Origin: Selenomonadales bacterium UBA7018
GTDB lineage: Bacteria; Bacillota; Negativicutes; Selenomonadales; Selenomonadaceae
Length of the DNA stretch: 35,827 nt
Direction: 5' to 3'
Assembly: GCA_002448305.1 (NCBI GenBank)
Contig: DJWY01000023.1
Location: 1-35,827, forward strand
The stretch's first letter is position 1; every line of letters starts with the position of its first letter. Shown here piece by piece: positions 15,340 through 21,655 of this stretch. A program made the position numbers and the translations under genes. Below the pieces are notes generated by a model, which made no database searches, had not been told where the DNA came from, and worked only from the letters and a program-made list of their open reading frames with translations.

Positions 15340-15876
15340 ATGCAGAAATTTTTTGCGTTGACGCTAATGCTTTGCATGTTGATAACGACAACGACATTTG
15401 CGGCAAGTGCAACCGAACAACGAGCGCAAATTAACGAACTTTCAGCCAAAACGCTAGAAAAACTTTATGCGAAATATCCTCATGCACGGCGCGTTATCAA
15501 TGATTGCTACGCTTATGCGACGTTGTCTAATTCGGGCGTGAAAGTTTTATTTATCGGCTCAAGTCACGGGCGCGGCGTCGCGATTAATAATCGGACTGGC
15601 GAAAAAGTTTATCTGCGCATGAAGGAACTTTCCGCAGGCTTAGGAATCGGTGCAAAGGAATATAATTTGATTTTCCTGCTCAATACGCCCGATGCTTGGG
15701 AAAATTTCATTGCCGGCAAAACGCGCTTTGGCGCAAGTGCTCAATCCTCTGCTAAAATCGAAGGCGCGGAATATGTTGCGCCGGGCGTGTGGGTTTTCCA
15801 GATGTCGAATAAAGGACTTGCGCTCGAAGCAACGCTTAAAGGCACGAAGATTTATAAAGATGAGAATATCAACTGA
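15340..15876 (+). CDS. Secreted SYLF (Ysc84-type) domain protein
   Basis: A 178-residue protein with a signal peptide (MQKFFALTLMLCMLITTTTFAASA). It contains a lipid-binding SYLF/Ysc84-like domain, recognised by YATLSNSGVKVLF, GRGVAINNRTGEKVYLRM and the C-terminal SNKGLALEATLKGTKI YKD pattern. Members bind phosphoinositides in eukaryotes, while bacterial ones are periplasmic and uncharacterised. The ATG at 15340 is preferred because the signal peptide starts there; the ribosome binding site (GGTGGTAGG) is poor. It follows the glycosyltransferase-like gene by 15 bases and precedes a small membrane protein, so the three may form one transcript. Confidence 0.78.
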   Translation: MQKFFALTLMLCMLITTTTFAASATEQRAQINELSAKTLEKLYAKYPHARRVINDCYAYATLSNSGVKVLFIGSSHGRGVAINNRTGEKVYLRMKELSAGLGIGAKEYNLIFLLNTPDAWENFIAGKTRFGASAQSSAKIEGAEYVAPGVWVFQMSNKGLALEATLKGTKIYKDENIN

Positions 15877-15899
15877 AATTTTAAATGGGGGTTGCGCTT

Positions 15900-16280
15900 A
15901 TGACTAAAAGAAATTTTTCTATCGCCGTGCTCGTCATCATGATTCTTACCAATGTTTATCTGATTTGGCGCGTCAACTCTAACACTATGACGATTGCTTC
16001 TTATGACGCGGGCATTTCTCAACGCACCGGCGTCGGTAAACTCGAAAGTTATTGGACAAAATATATCGGCGGGTCGAAAAATGCCGCCACGACTTACGAA
16101 GATAGATTAAACGCCGAAAACGATAGCACATATTCAATTATCGCGCTCGTTTTGCTCGATATTGTTTTTGTCGCCGTGATTTTTAAGCTAAATAAAAAAA
16201 ATAAGCCCGCTAAAGTTCAGCTGACGCCCGAAGAAGAATGGGAAAGAGAACGTCGCGCTATAAATCGTAGACACAGATAA
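15900..16280 (+). CDS. Small membrane protein with two spans, unknown function
   Basis: A 126-residue protein with an N-terminal membrane segment (about residues 6-24, FSIAVLVIMILTNVYLIW), an extracytoplasmic loop of about 60 residues, and a second span (about residues 79-97, YSIIALVLLDIVFVAVIF). It ends in a highly charged cytoplasmic tail (PEEEWERERRAINRRHR). No family recognised. The ATG at 15900 has GGGGG at suitable spacing. It is followed directly by a strong terminator. Confidence 0.72.
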   Translation: MTKRNFSIAVLVIMILTNVYLIWRVNSNTMTIASYDAGISQRTGVGKLESYWTKYIGGSKNAATTYEDRLNAENDSTYSIIALVLLDIVFVAVIFKLNKKNKPAKVQLTPEEEWERERRAINRRHR

Positions 16281-16287
16281 AAATTTT

Positions 16288-16319
16288 CCCCTTGAAAATG
16301 CTCTCAAGGGGATTTTTTT
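16288..16319 (+). terminator. Bidirectional Rho-independent terminator
   Basis: An eight-pair stem (CCCCTTGA 16288-16295 / TCAAGGGG 16304-16311) is followed by seven T on the plus strand. On the minus strand the flanking A-rich stretch gives a shorter T run. It lies between two convergent transcription units and probably serves both. Confidence 0.85.
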
Positions 16320-16905
16320 ATGCGTTGAAGTCCCGACACCAACGCCGCAACTCATCAAGCCGCGAATATAAATTTTTTCCCGGACAACTCGTGTCGTTTA
16401 AGTCCCTGTGCCCAACAATTACGCCTTTTTTCATCGGATTTAGCTTGTATCGCTGACAAAGCCACGCCGTCAACAGTTTTAATGAGTCCATTTGCTCATT
16501 TTTTATCTTCGCAACCTCAAAATTGCCCGCAACGCATATTCCTACCGAATTTTTGTTGTGATGATAAGCATGCGCCCCCACCATTTGCGGTTTTCGCCCT
16601 TGCTCTATCCTTCCGTCCTTCCGAATCACATAATGATAGCCAATTCCCGCCCAGCCATTAACTTCTTGGTGGAATTTGTGAATTTCTTCCGCTGATGAGT
16701 CCTTGTCGCCGTCCGGAAAGCCTGCGTGATGAATTACTATAACTTCTGTAGCCTCTCGCGGCTCGTATTCCGTAAATTGCAGGAATAATTTCCTTATCGG
16801 CGGCTCCCACGTCTCTAAAACATAGTTTGCAAACGCTTTTTCGTCACTTAGGAACATTTCCGCCGCGCTTAACGCCATTATTTGCAAAAATCTTCTCCTG
16901 TCCAT
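16318..16905 (-). CDS. Tat-exported N-acetylmuramoyl-L-alanine amidase (PGRP/Amidase_2)
   Basis: A 195-residue zinc amidase that cleaves the lactyl-amide bond between muramic acid and the stem peptide. The N-terminus MDRRRFLQIMALSAA has the twin-arginine pattern RRxFLQ, suggesting Tat export. The amidase domain starts near residue 50 (EVIVIHHAG). It has the zinc ligand His in IHHAG, a second His near GAHAYHHNKNS and the Cys of SCPGKN; GHRDLND is also conserved. The stop lies inside the shared terminator. It follows the methyltransferase gene by 13 bases on the same strand and is therefore probably co-expressed with it. Confidence 0.88.
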   Translation of the reverse strand: MDRRRFLQIMALSAAEMFLSDEKAFANYVLETWEPPIRKLFLQFTEYEPREATEVIVIHHAGFPDGDKDSSAEEIHKFHQEVNGWAGIGYHYVIRKDGRIEQGRKPQMVGAHAYHHNKNSVGICVAGNFEVAKIKNEQMDSLKLLTAWLCQRYKLNPMKKGVIVGHRDLNDTSCPGKNLYSRLDELRRWCRDFNA

Positions 16906-16918
16906 TAAATTTCCCCTT

Positions 16919-18457
16919 TTAAAGCCCTAATGCCTCAAAAATCGGTAATTGAACCCTTAAAAACCCTTCCGCCATGCTTTTTATGTACGAAATGTTTTCT
17001 TCCGGCGATTCGATTGCTTTTCCGTCCTTAAATAGCCGCTGTCCCTGCCTATAAAAGATTTGCCACGTCTTAGCCGCCAACTCATCAGCAGTCTTGCCGA
17101 CGTTTTTGTATTGCGATAAAAATATTTGCTGAAAACGATTGACCGGTACGCCCATTCCCGTAATCGGGCTTGCTAAAAAGTTTATCGCGCTTTCAAAAAT
17201 TGCACGCTCGCAAATGTGCGCGTTCAGACGTTCGCAATTTTTCTTCACGAGTTGAACCGCCGATTCACTTTGGCAGGGCATAATGTGATTGCCATTTACC
17301 AGAATTATTATCGGCTCAATTAAATTTCTAATATCTTTAATAGTATTTCGCTGTAAATATTCGTTAAAATTCTTCGGTCGATAGCTATCTTCCTGCAAAA
17401 ATTCCAAAATCGAGCGATAATAATTAGCTGGTAAATTAACTTCGCCAACGTAAGTATTAAATTTCATCGGAACATTTTCGGCGGGCGTCATTAAAATGTA
17501 GCGCGTTCCCAAAATCTTATCAATTCGTTCAATCGGCGAAATTTTTCTTATTCCGCGTACGAAAATATCCTTTCTGAACTGCCGATTGATAAAATAATCA
17601 GCTGCTTGCTCTTTTACGGTCGGATTATCGATTTTATTTAGGAATTCGGACGCCTGCGCGGTGAAATTTAGTTTTTCGATAGCCTCAAGGGGAATAGCAG
17701 CGGCGGCGAAGTCCAATTTTGCCTCCTGCGAAATTTCTGACACGTCCGCGAAGTACATTAAATCCCAATCAAGGTTCAAATATTCGTGCGCAAGGTAATC
17801 CGGGTCATGTTTTTTTATGTGATCGAACGTTTTCGCGAAATTCGGTGCTAAATTCATGTACGCGGGCTTCGCGGCTATCATTTCTTCAGCAAATTTCAAT
17901 GCCGGCTCAACTCTGCCACGCGCCGCACCACTTTTTCCGGAATATCGGTCGTAAATCGCTAAAAGTTCGCGCAAAGGTGCCGCCGGTGCCCAGCCGGGCA
18001 GGCAATTATAACTATTATACAACATTCCGCCCGATTTTAAGTGCCGACGCGCTATTTCCATGATATGACGACGATTTTCCGCGCTTATCCAACTCCAAAT
18101 CCCATGCAAACCGATTGAATCAAATTGCGGCAAATCTTCGCGCTTTGAAAACTCCTCGAAACTCTCTTCAAAGAATTTTGCGCCAGATTTCGACGTTTTT
18201 GCCAGTTCATTCGCTAAATTCGCATGCGCTGGATTAAAATCCGTCCCAAAATACGTTCCTGGCGTCGCCGCTGCATGTATATTCGCCGAAATTCCCTGTC
18301 CAAAGCCTAATTCGCAATGAAAACTCTCTTCCGTCAGCTCCGGCGCAACTATTCCCTTAATTAACAGGCACCAACGCATAAAATTTGGCGATAATTCACG
18401 ATAATAGCCGTATGTGTACGTCGATTTCGTGAAATATCCTTCGTTCCAACTGTTCAT
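16919..18457 (-). CDS. SAM-dependent methyltransferase with MethyTransf_Reg-type domain
   Basis: A 512-residue class I methyltransferase. Motif I is ELGFGQG (residues 49-55), the ribose-binding acid is Asp73 in GTDFNPAHA, and the motif IV-like region is LHGIWSWIS. The middle region (about 200-300) matches the arrangement of the methyltransferase regulatory domain PF10119, and a long C-terminal helical part completes the protein. The substrate is not known for this family; several members sit near surface-glycan genes. The ATG at 18457 has GGAGG 10 bases upstream; an in-frame start at 18487 would read through that site. Sits upstream of the amidase in a two-gene operon. Confidence 0.8.
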   Translation of the reverse strand: MNSWNEGYFTKSTYTYGYYRELSPNFMRWCLLIKGIVAPELTEESFHCELGFGQGISANIHAAATPGTYFGTDFNPAHANLANELAKTSKSGAKFFEESFEEFSKREDLPQFDSIGLHGIWSWISAENRRHIMEIARRHLKSGGMLYNSYNCLPGWAPAAPLRELLAIYDRYSGKSGAARGRVEPALKFAEEMIAAKPAYMNLAPNFAKTFDHIKKHDPDYLAHEYLNLDWDLMYFADVSEISQEAKLDFAAAAIPLEAIEKLNFTAQASEFLNKIDNPTVKEQAADYFINRQFRKDIFVRGIRKISPIERIDKILGTRYILMTPAENVPMKFNTYVGEVNLPANYYRSILEFLQEDSYRPKNFNEYLQRNTIKDIRNLIEPIIILVNGNHIMPCQSESAVQLVKKNCERLNAHICERAIFESAINFLASPITGMGVPVNRFQQIFLSQYKNVGKTADELAAKTWQIFYRQGQRLFKDGKAIESPEENISYIKSMAEGFLRVQLPIFEALGL

Positions 18458-18549
18458 TCTTAAAACCTCCAAAAAAACTTCCCGCAAAGTTTACATTAAA
18501 AATTTTCCGCTGTCTATAATGGAGCTAACTGCAACTTTGAAAATTTTGA

Positions 18550-18578
18550 TTGACATATTCTCCGCTTTGATTTACGAT
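18550..18578 (+). promoter_or_regulatory. Promoter of the TSCPD gene pair
   Basis: TTGACA at 18550-18555 and TACGAT at 18573-18578 are separated by 17 bases. The start codon is 24 bases downstream, with AAGGAGAG between. Confidence 0.6.
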
Positions 18579-18601
18579 TTCGACGAAAAGGAGAGATTTT
18601 A

Positions 18602-18865
18602 ATGGAAAACTACAGCTTCAGACCGCAAAGAGTTTGTGCAAAGCGCATTGATTTTGCTTTGGACGACGAAAATCGCCTGCACGACGTGAAATTTACAAAC
18701 GGTTGTCCGGGAAATTTGCAAGCAATCGGAAAATTGATTGAGGGAAAGGACGCTAAGGAAATTTCTAACATTTTGCGCGGAAATGACTGCGGCGGGCGCG
18801 GAACTTCCTGCGCTGACCAACTTTCTATCGCTATCGACCAGGCTTTGAAGGCTAAAACCGCTTAA
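18602..18865 (+). CDS. TSCPD-domain protein (TIGR03905-like)
   Basis: An 87-residue protein of the small TSCPD family, recognised by its cysteine pattern: Cys12 (RVCAKR), NGCPGNLQAI and DCGGRGTSCADQL. The domain is also found at the end of vitamin B12-dependent ribonucleotide reductases, where it binds metal or takes part in thiol chemistry; the standalone form has no proven function. It has a good promoter and ribosome binding site. The neighbour 12 bases downstream is another small Cys-containing protein, and the two are probably one transcript. Confidence 0.85.
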   Translation: MENYSFRPQRVCAKRIDFALDDENRLHDVKFTNGCPGNLQAIGKLIEGKDAKEISNILRGNDCGGRGTSCADQLSIAIDQALKAKTA

Positions 18866-18877
18866 GGAGGAATTTTT

Positions 18878-19225
18878 ATGGATAAACAAACGCTGATTGA
18901 AAAAATTAAGGCTATGGCGGCGGCTCCTAGCTGTTGCGCGGAATTGAAAGCCGTTGTTCAAATTTATCTCGACGCGCTCGGCACTTCCGGCGAAAAATCT
19001 GCCGCTCAAAATCTTATCGCAGAGATTGAAGAGGACATCACCGACGTTGATTCACTCGTCGCATTCGCTCACTCCGACCGCGCTAAGGAAATTTTCGGCG
19101 AAGAGCAGAAAAATTTCGCCGCTCATGCCGACCAACTCAAAGCTAGCGGCGCAAAATATTGCGATTGCGGCGCGTGCGTTCCTGCTCTCGAAATTCTTAA
19201 CAACAAATCTATACTGCTCGGTTAA
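18878..19225 (+). CDS. Small Cys-containing protein often mislabelled Hsp90-like
   Basis: A 115-residue, mostly helical acidic protein. It has an N-terminal SCCAEL pair of cysteines and a C-terminal YCDCGACVPALEIL cluster. From memory, similar Firmicute proteins carry the automatic label molecular chaperone Hsp90, but nothing here resembles the Hsp90 ATPase, so that name should not be used. The two cysteine clusters suggest metal binding or redox activity (inference). AAGGAGG precedes the ATG; the stop is followed by a terminator. Confidence 0.75.
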   Translation: MDKQTLIEKIKAMAAAPSCCAELKAVVQIYLDALGTSGEKSAAQNLIAEIEEDITDVDSLVAFAHSDRAKEIFGEEQKNFAAHADQLKASGAKYCDCGACVPALEILNNKSILLG

Positions 19226-19253
19226 AATTGCATATATTTGCATTTTTCACTTC

Positions 19254-19289
19254 GCCCCTATTTTTTGCCTCAAAAAATAGGGGCTTTTT
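19254..19289 (+). terminator. Rho-independent terminator
   Basis: A 14-pair stem (GCCCCTATTTTTTG / CAAAAAATAGGGGC, 3-base loop) is followed by five T. It closes the TSCPD operon. Confidence 0.88.
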
Positions 19290-19333
19290 GTATCCCCGAA
19301 AAACCCGCGTCACAACACCATTTTTCACACCTT

Positions 19334-19357
19334 AAAATTACGTTTAAACGTAATTTT
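19334..19357. promoter_or_regulatory. Perfect 24-bp palindrome
   Basis: AAAATTACGTTT is followed directly by its exact reverse complement, with no spacer. It lies in otherwise empty DNA 32 bases upstream of the winged-helix remnant. It could be the operator of that protein, a plasmid origin element or part of a mobile-element end. Confidence 0.6.
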
Positions 19358-19365
19358 GCTTTTGA

Positions 19366-19617
19366 CCTTCCAAAACGCCTTCCGACGGCATTAAAGGCTT
19401 TCAAACCACTAAAGAACAGCTCGCTTACGATTTAAATATCAAAATGCGTAGCATTTTCGCTTCTCTGCACTGGTTGAAGGATAAATTGCTGATTGATGAG
19501 CTTAAATTGGATCAAACTGTCGATTTTATGGTTAATCCCTATGTAATTACGAATGAGGGCGACCAAAAAGACCGAATTAAGGAATGGAGCCGCCGTGTTA
19601 GGCTCGCTGACGACTGA
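19366..19617 (+). pseudogene. Remnant of a winged-helix, RepL-like replication protein
   Basis: An open stretch of about 83 residues without a start codon at its beginning. It reads TKEQLAYDLNIKMRS (a helix-turn-helix-like block), then LHWLKDKLLIDELK, then FMVNPYVITNEGDQKDRIK. The arrangement, with helix-turn-helix followed by a wing and a VNP motif, resembles firmicute plasmid RepL-type initiators or related MarR-like proteins. The only ATG in frame (19444) lies past the first helix and has no ribosome binding site. After the stop, a basic stretch (NKRLRNERRIRALRKQ) continues in frame, suggesting the stop is a later mutation. The family call is tentative. Confidence 0.45.
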
Positions 19618-19698
19618 AATAAGCGTTTGCGCAATGAAAGACGCATTCGCGCTCTCAGAAAACAAAAAAATTAGCTCAAACTCAAAATTCCTAAAAAA

Positions 19699-19726
19699 AG
19701 CCCCGACTCGCCGTCAGGGCTTTTTT
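19699..19726 (+). terminator. Terminator of cassette 1
   Basis: The stem AGCCCCGAC / GTCAGGGCT has one mismatch and is followed by six T. The T run leads straight into the -35 box of the next promoter. Confidence 0.8.
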
Positions 19727-19728
19727 CT

Positions 19729-19757
19729 TTGACTGAAAAGATTTTTTCTGCTAAAAT
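19729..19757 (+). promoter_or_regulatory. Promoter of peptide gene 1 (cassette 1)
   Basis: TTGACT (19729-19734) and TAAAAT (19752-19757) are spaced by 17 bases. Both boxes, the spacing and the TTTTTTGC-like end of the spacer recur at 20046-20074 and 20355-20383. Confidence 0.75.
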
Positions 19758-19817
19758 ATATAACGAAATCGATTTTTAAACGTATAAGCGGTAGAAAATA
19801 GTTTGGAGGTTGATAAT

Positions 19818-19997
19818 ATGGCAACTAGAGAGGAAAAAATCAAGAAAATCAATGACGAGCTGGAAAAATTGAGCGATGAGGAGCTTGACGCGGTCGTAGG
19901 CGGTAATTGGCTAGATAAAATAATAGAAAAAACTAGGTTGATAGAAGTTATGAATAATCAACGGAATAAAAATACTGCGAGACCTAATAATAAGTAA
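19818..19997 (+). CDS. Double-glycine leader peptide, bacteriocin-like precursor 1
   Basis: A 59-residue precursor. Residues 1-29 are a charged helical leader with the LSDEELDAVVGG ending typical of double-glycine (class II bacteriocin or Nif11-like) leaders. Cleavage after GG would release a 30-residue core, NWLDKIIEKTRLIEVMNN followed by a basic, Asn-rich tail. The core has no Cys, Ser/Thr clusters or TM span, so no modification class is implied. GGAGG lies 8 bases before the ATG at 19818. No peptidase-transporter, immunity or modification gene is nearby, so export must rely on genes elsewhere. Function as a bacteriocin or signal is inference. Confidence 0.7.
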   Translation: MATREEKIKKINDELEKLSDEELDAVVGGNWLDKIIEKTRLIEVMNNQRNKNTARPNNK

Positions 19998-20013
19998 AAA
20001 ATATCGTCTGAAA

Positions 20014-20043
20014 AGCCCTTCGACTGCTCGTTGGGGCTTTTTT
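20014..20043 (+). terminator. Terminator of cassette 2
   Basis: A stem built on AGCCC / GGGCT with an imperfect inner part (TTCGA / TCGTT) is followed by six T, directly after the first peptide gene. The next -35 box begins 3 bases later. Confidence 0.78.
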
Positions 20044-20045
20044 CG

Positions 20046-20074
20046 TTGACTGCAAGGAAATTTTTTGCTAAAAT
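20046..20074 (+). promoter_or_regulatory. Promoter of peptide gene 2 (cassette 2)
   Basis: TTGACT (20046-20051) and TAAAAT (20069-20074) have a 17-base spacer. Downstream sequence through to the start codon is also similar to that of cassette 1 (ATCG, a T/A-rich block, AAACG, TAAGCG/TAAAGG), so the whole upstream region was duplicated. Confidence 0.75.
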
Positions 20075-20135
20075 GTGTAACAAAATCGGATTTTAAACGC
20101 ATAAAGGACAGAAAACAGAAAGGATCCTGATAAAA

Positions 20136-20302
20136 ATGGCAACACGCGAAGAAAATCTTAAAAAATCAATGAGGAACTGGAAAATTTGAGCGACGACGAA
20201 CTCGAAAAGGTCGCGGGCGGAGTTTTTCTTGGGAGTATTCGTGAGCTTGGAGAACCGGACGTAAATATTGATAATCAAAGTCGGATAATTCATATTAGGT
20301 AA
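20136..20302 (+). pseudogene. Double-glycine leader peptide gene 2, frameshifted
   Basis: The ATG at 20136 opens MATREENLKK, nearly identical to precursor 1, but the frame closes early. A run of six A (20160-20165) is one base short. Restoring one A gives a 55-residue precursor: a 29-residue leader ending LSDDELEKVAGG and a 26-residue core beginning VFLGSIRELGEPD and ending in IIHIR. Leader similarity to precursor 1 is high while the core is unrelated. It may be a dead gene, a product of transcriptional slippage on the A run, or a sequencing error. A weak AAGGAT site precedes the start. Confidence 0.7.
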
Positions 20303-20323
20303 ACGCAAAAAAAGCTAAAAAAA

Positions 20324-20345
20324 GCCCTTCGGCGCATGGTCGGAG
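20324..20345 (+). terminator. Terminator of cassette 3
   Basis: A stem of CCCTTCGGC with GGTCGGAGGG (including G-T pairs) and a T run just after it, again abutting a promoter. Confidence 0.65.
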
Positions 20346-20354
20346 GGTTTTTCA

Positions 20355-20383
20355 TTGACTACTATAAATTTTTTTGCTAAAAT
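20355..20383 (+). promoter_or_regulatory. Promoter of the mqsR-like operon (cassette 3)
   Basis: TTGACT (20355-20360) and TAAAAT (20378-20383) with a 17-base spacer, third copy of the cassette. The predicted transcription start near 20390 is only a few bases before the first usable codon of the toxin gene. Confidence 0.72.
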
Positions 20384-20394
20384 CGCATTCAGAG

Positions 20395-20685
20395 GTGATT
20401 AAATTTAGTCCAAGTTATAGCTTAAGCGAGTTTAAAAGCTCTGATTTCAGAATAACTAAGACTGCGCAGAAAAATGCAGAGGATTTAGGCTTTGAATTAG
20501 AAAATATTCGTGAAGTAGTATCGATAATGGAGCTAAAACACTTCTATAAATCAATGACTTCATATGCAAACCATAAAATTTGGCAAGATGTTTACCATGT
20601 ACCGTTCCAAAACATGATTATATATGTAGAATCTACTAAAAATGTTATCTCGGAATTTACTTTACTCTCATTTAAGGAGAAATGA
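20395..20685 (+). CDS. mqsR: MqsR-family mRNA interferase toxin
   Basis: A 96-residue RelE-fold ribonuclease toxin. The block FYKSMTSYANHKIWQDVYHV aligns with E. coli MqsR, as does the terminal SFKEK. Residues corresponding to the catalytic or substrate-binding set known in E. coli (Lys56, Gln68, Tyr81) are present as Lys52, Gln64 and Tyr77. MqsR cleaves mRNA at GC-containing sites during stress. The GTG at 20395 gives the family length, but it has no ribosome binding site and lies about 5 bases after the predicted transcript start, so initiation may be near-leaderless. The longer frame from TTG 20374 overlaps the -10 box and is unlikely. The toxin precedes its antitoxin, the order seen in mqsRA. 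Confidence 0.85.
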   Translation: MIKFSPSYSLSEFKSSDFRITKTAQKNAEDLGFELENIREVVSIMELKHFYKSMTSYANHKIWQDVYHVPFQNMIIYVESTKNVISEFTLLSFKEK

Positions 20686-20687
20686 TT

Positions 20688-20936
20688 ATGGAAAATACAA
20701 TTATTCACCCTGAAACCGGAGAAAAGCTTTATCGAGACGTTCGACCAAATGAATTTAAGTACAAAGGCGAATCAATTACTATGAATATGCCAGGTTGGTA
20801 TCAAATTAACGGCGACGACGCTATTTTTTCTCAAGAAGATATGCTAATTCACGATAAAGCGTTGAGAATTTTAAAAGAGCGCGTTAAATCAAGGGAAAAA
20901 AATATAGAATTAGGCGGAAATATGGCACTCGCATAA
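20688..20936 (+). CDS. Minimal MqsA-like antitoxin without zinc cysteines or HTH
   Basis: An 82-residue protein directly after the toxin. The middle (YKGESITMNMPGWYQINGDDAIFSQEDMLIHDKAL) resembles the toxin-binding N-terminal domain of MqsA, where YxFRG, a GLYC-like strand and a following acidic helix occur. It has no cysteine, so the MqsA zinc site is missing, and it ends before the C-terminal XRE helix-turn-helix that in E. coli MqsA (131 residues) binds the operator. It should neutralise the toxin but probably cannot autorepress. AAGGAG lies 8 bases before the ATG at 20688; an ATG at 20682 overlaps the toxin stop. Antitoxin role is inferred from position and partial similarity. Confidence 0.7.
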   Translation: MENTIIHPETGEKLYRDVRPNEFKYKGESITMNMPGWYQINGDDAIFSQEDMLIHDKALRILKERVKSREKNIELGGNMALA

Positions 20937-20943
20937 AAAAATT

Positions 20944-20972
20944 AGCCCCGAATCAATTTCAGGGCTTTTTTT
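20944..20972 (+). terminator. Terminator of the mqsR operon, probably bidirectional
   Basis: The stem AGCCCCGAA / TTTCAGGGCT with one mismatch is followed by seven T. An A run before the stem provides a T run for the convergent thiN operon on the minus strand. Confidence 0.82.
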
Positions 20973-20976
20973 ATGG

Positions 20977-21615
20977 CTATTCAAAGCAAAAATAAATTGC
21001 AAGCGTTCCTTTTCCAATTCCGACCGAAATTTTATCGCTATCTGCGCGGTTACTCGTAGCATTCGGGAAATTTTGCGGCAAAGTCGCGTTTTTAAGCTCC
21101 CAATGCAAATTTTTCGTAGTGACGCCTTCGCAAACGCTAGACATAGGCAAAAGCGATACTGCTAACGGCTTTTTATTAAATTTAATCGAAGTTTCTTCGC
21201 CGCCGCGCAGATAAATCACAATTTCGCGCTCATCAGCAAGTAAAATTTTACGATTTATCGCCGCGCAGGTAAAAATTATGCTAAAAAGGTGGTCGAAACG
21301 CCCGCCAAAGCAACCAGTTAAAATTCCGACGTGTTCGCCGTAAATTTCAGCGGCTTTTTTCAGCGCAAGTTGCGTATCTGTAAAATCTTTGTCCGCCGGA
21401 TAGCTTTCAATACGAATTTTTTTAGATTTTGCCCATGCAATAGCAGAATTTTCCGCGCTATCGAAGTCGCCAAGCAAAAAATCCGGCATAATATCGCATT
21501 CTCGGCAAATTTCTATCCCTTTATCAATGCAAAACACTTTACGCCCGCCCAAAACGCTTAAAAAAAATTCGCGGCTGGGTTTTTTCCCGCCTGCCACGAA
21601 TAATATTTCCTGCAT
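20977..21615 (-). CDS. thiN: Thiamine pyrophosphokinase
   Basis: A 212-residue enzyme transferring pyrophosphate from ATP to thiamine to give thiamine diphosphate. Family motifs: N-terminal VAGGKKPS, GDFDSAE, DKDFTDTQLAL and GRFDHLFS. The last three hold the metal- and substrate-binding acidic residues. The ATG at 21615 starts at the usual N-terminus (MQEILFVAGG) but has only a short AAGG upstream; an ATG at 21654, almost touching the aspA stop, would add 13 residues and has no ribosome binding site. Either way it is the last gene of the dcu-aspA-thiN run. Confidence 0.85.
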   Translation of the reverse strand: MQEILFVAGGKKPSREFFLSVLGGRKVFCIDKGIEICRECDIMPDFLLGDFDSAENSAIAWAKSKKIRIESYPADKDFTDTQLALKKAAEIYGEHVGILTGCFGGRFDHLFSIIFTCAAINRKILLADEREIVIYLRGGEETSIKFNKKPLAVSLLPMSSVCEGVTTKNLHWELKNATLPQNFPNATSNRADSDKISVGIGKGTLAIYFCFE

Positions 21616-21655
21616 TGCCTTAAAAGATGAAATTTCGCACTGTGGAAGCAACATT

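Noticed and set aside
18878..19225. Hsp90-type chaperone
   Set aside because: The protein is 115 residues and has no GHKL ATPase motif; the label exists only by annotation transfer.
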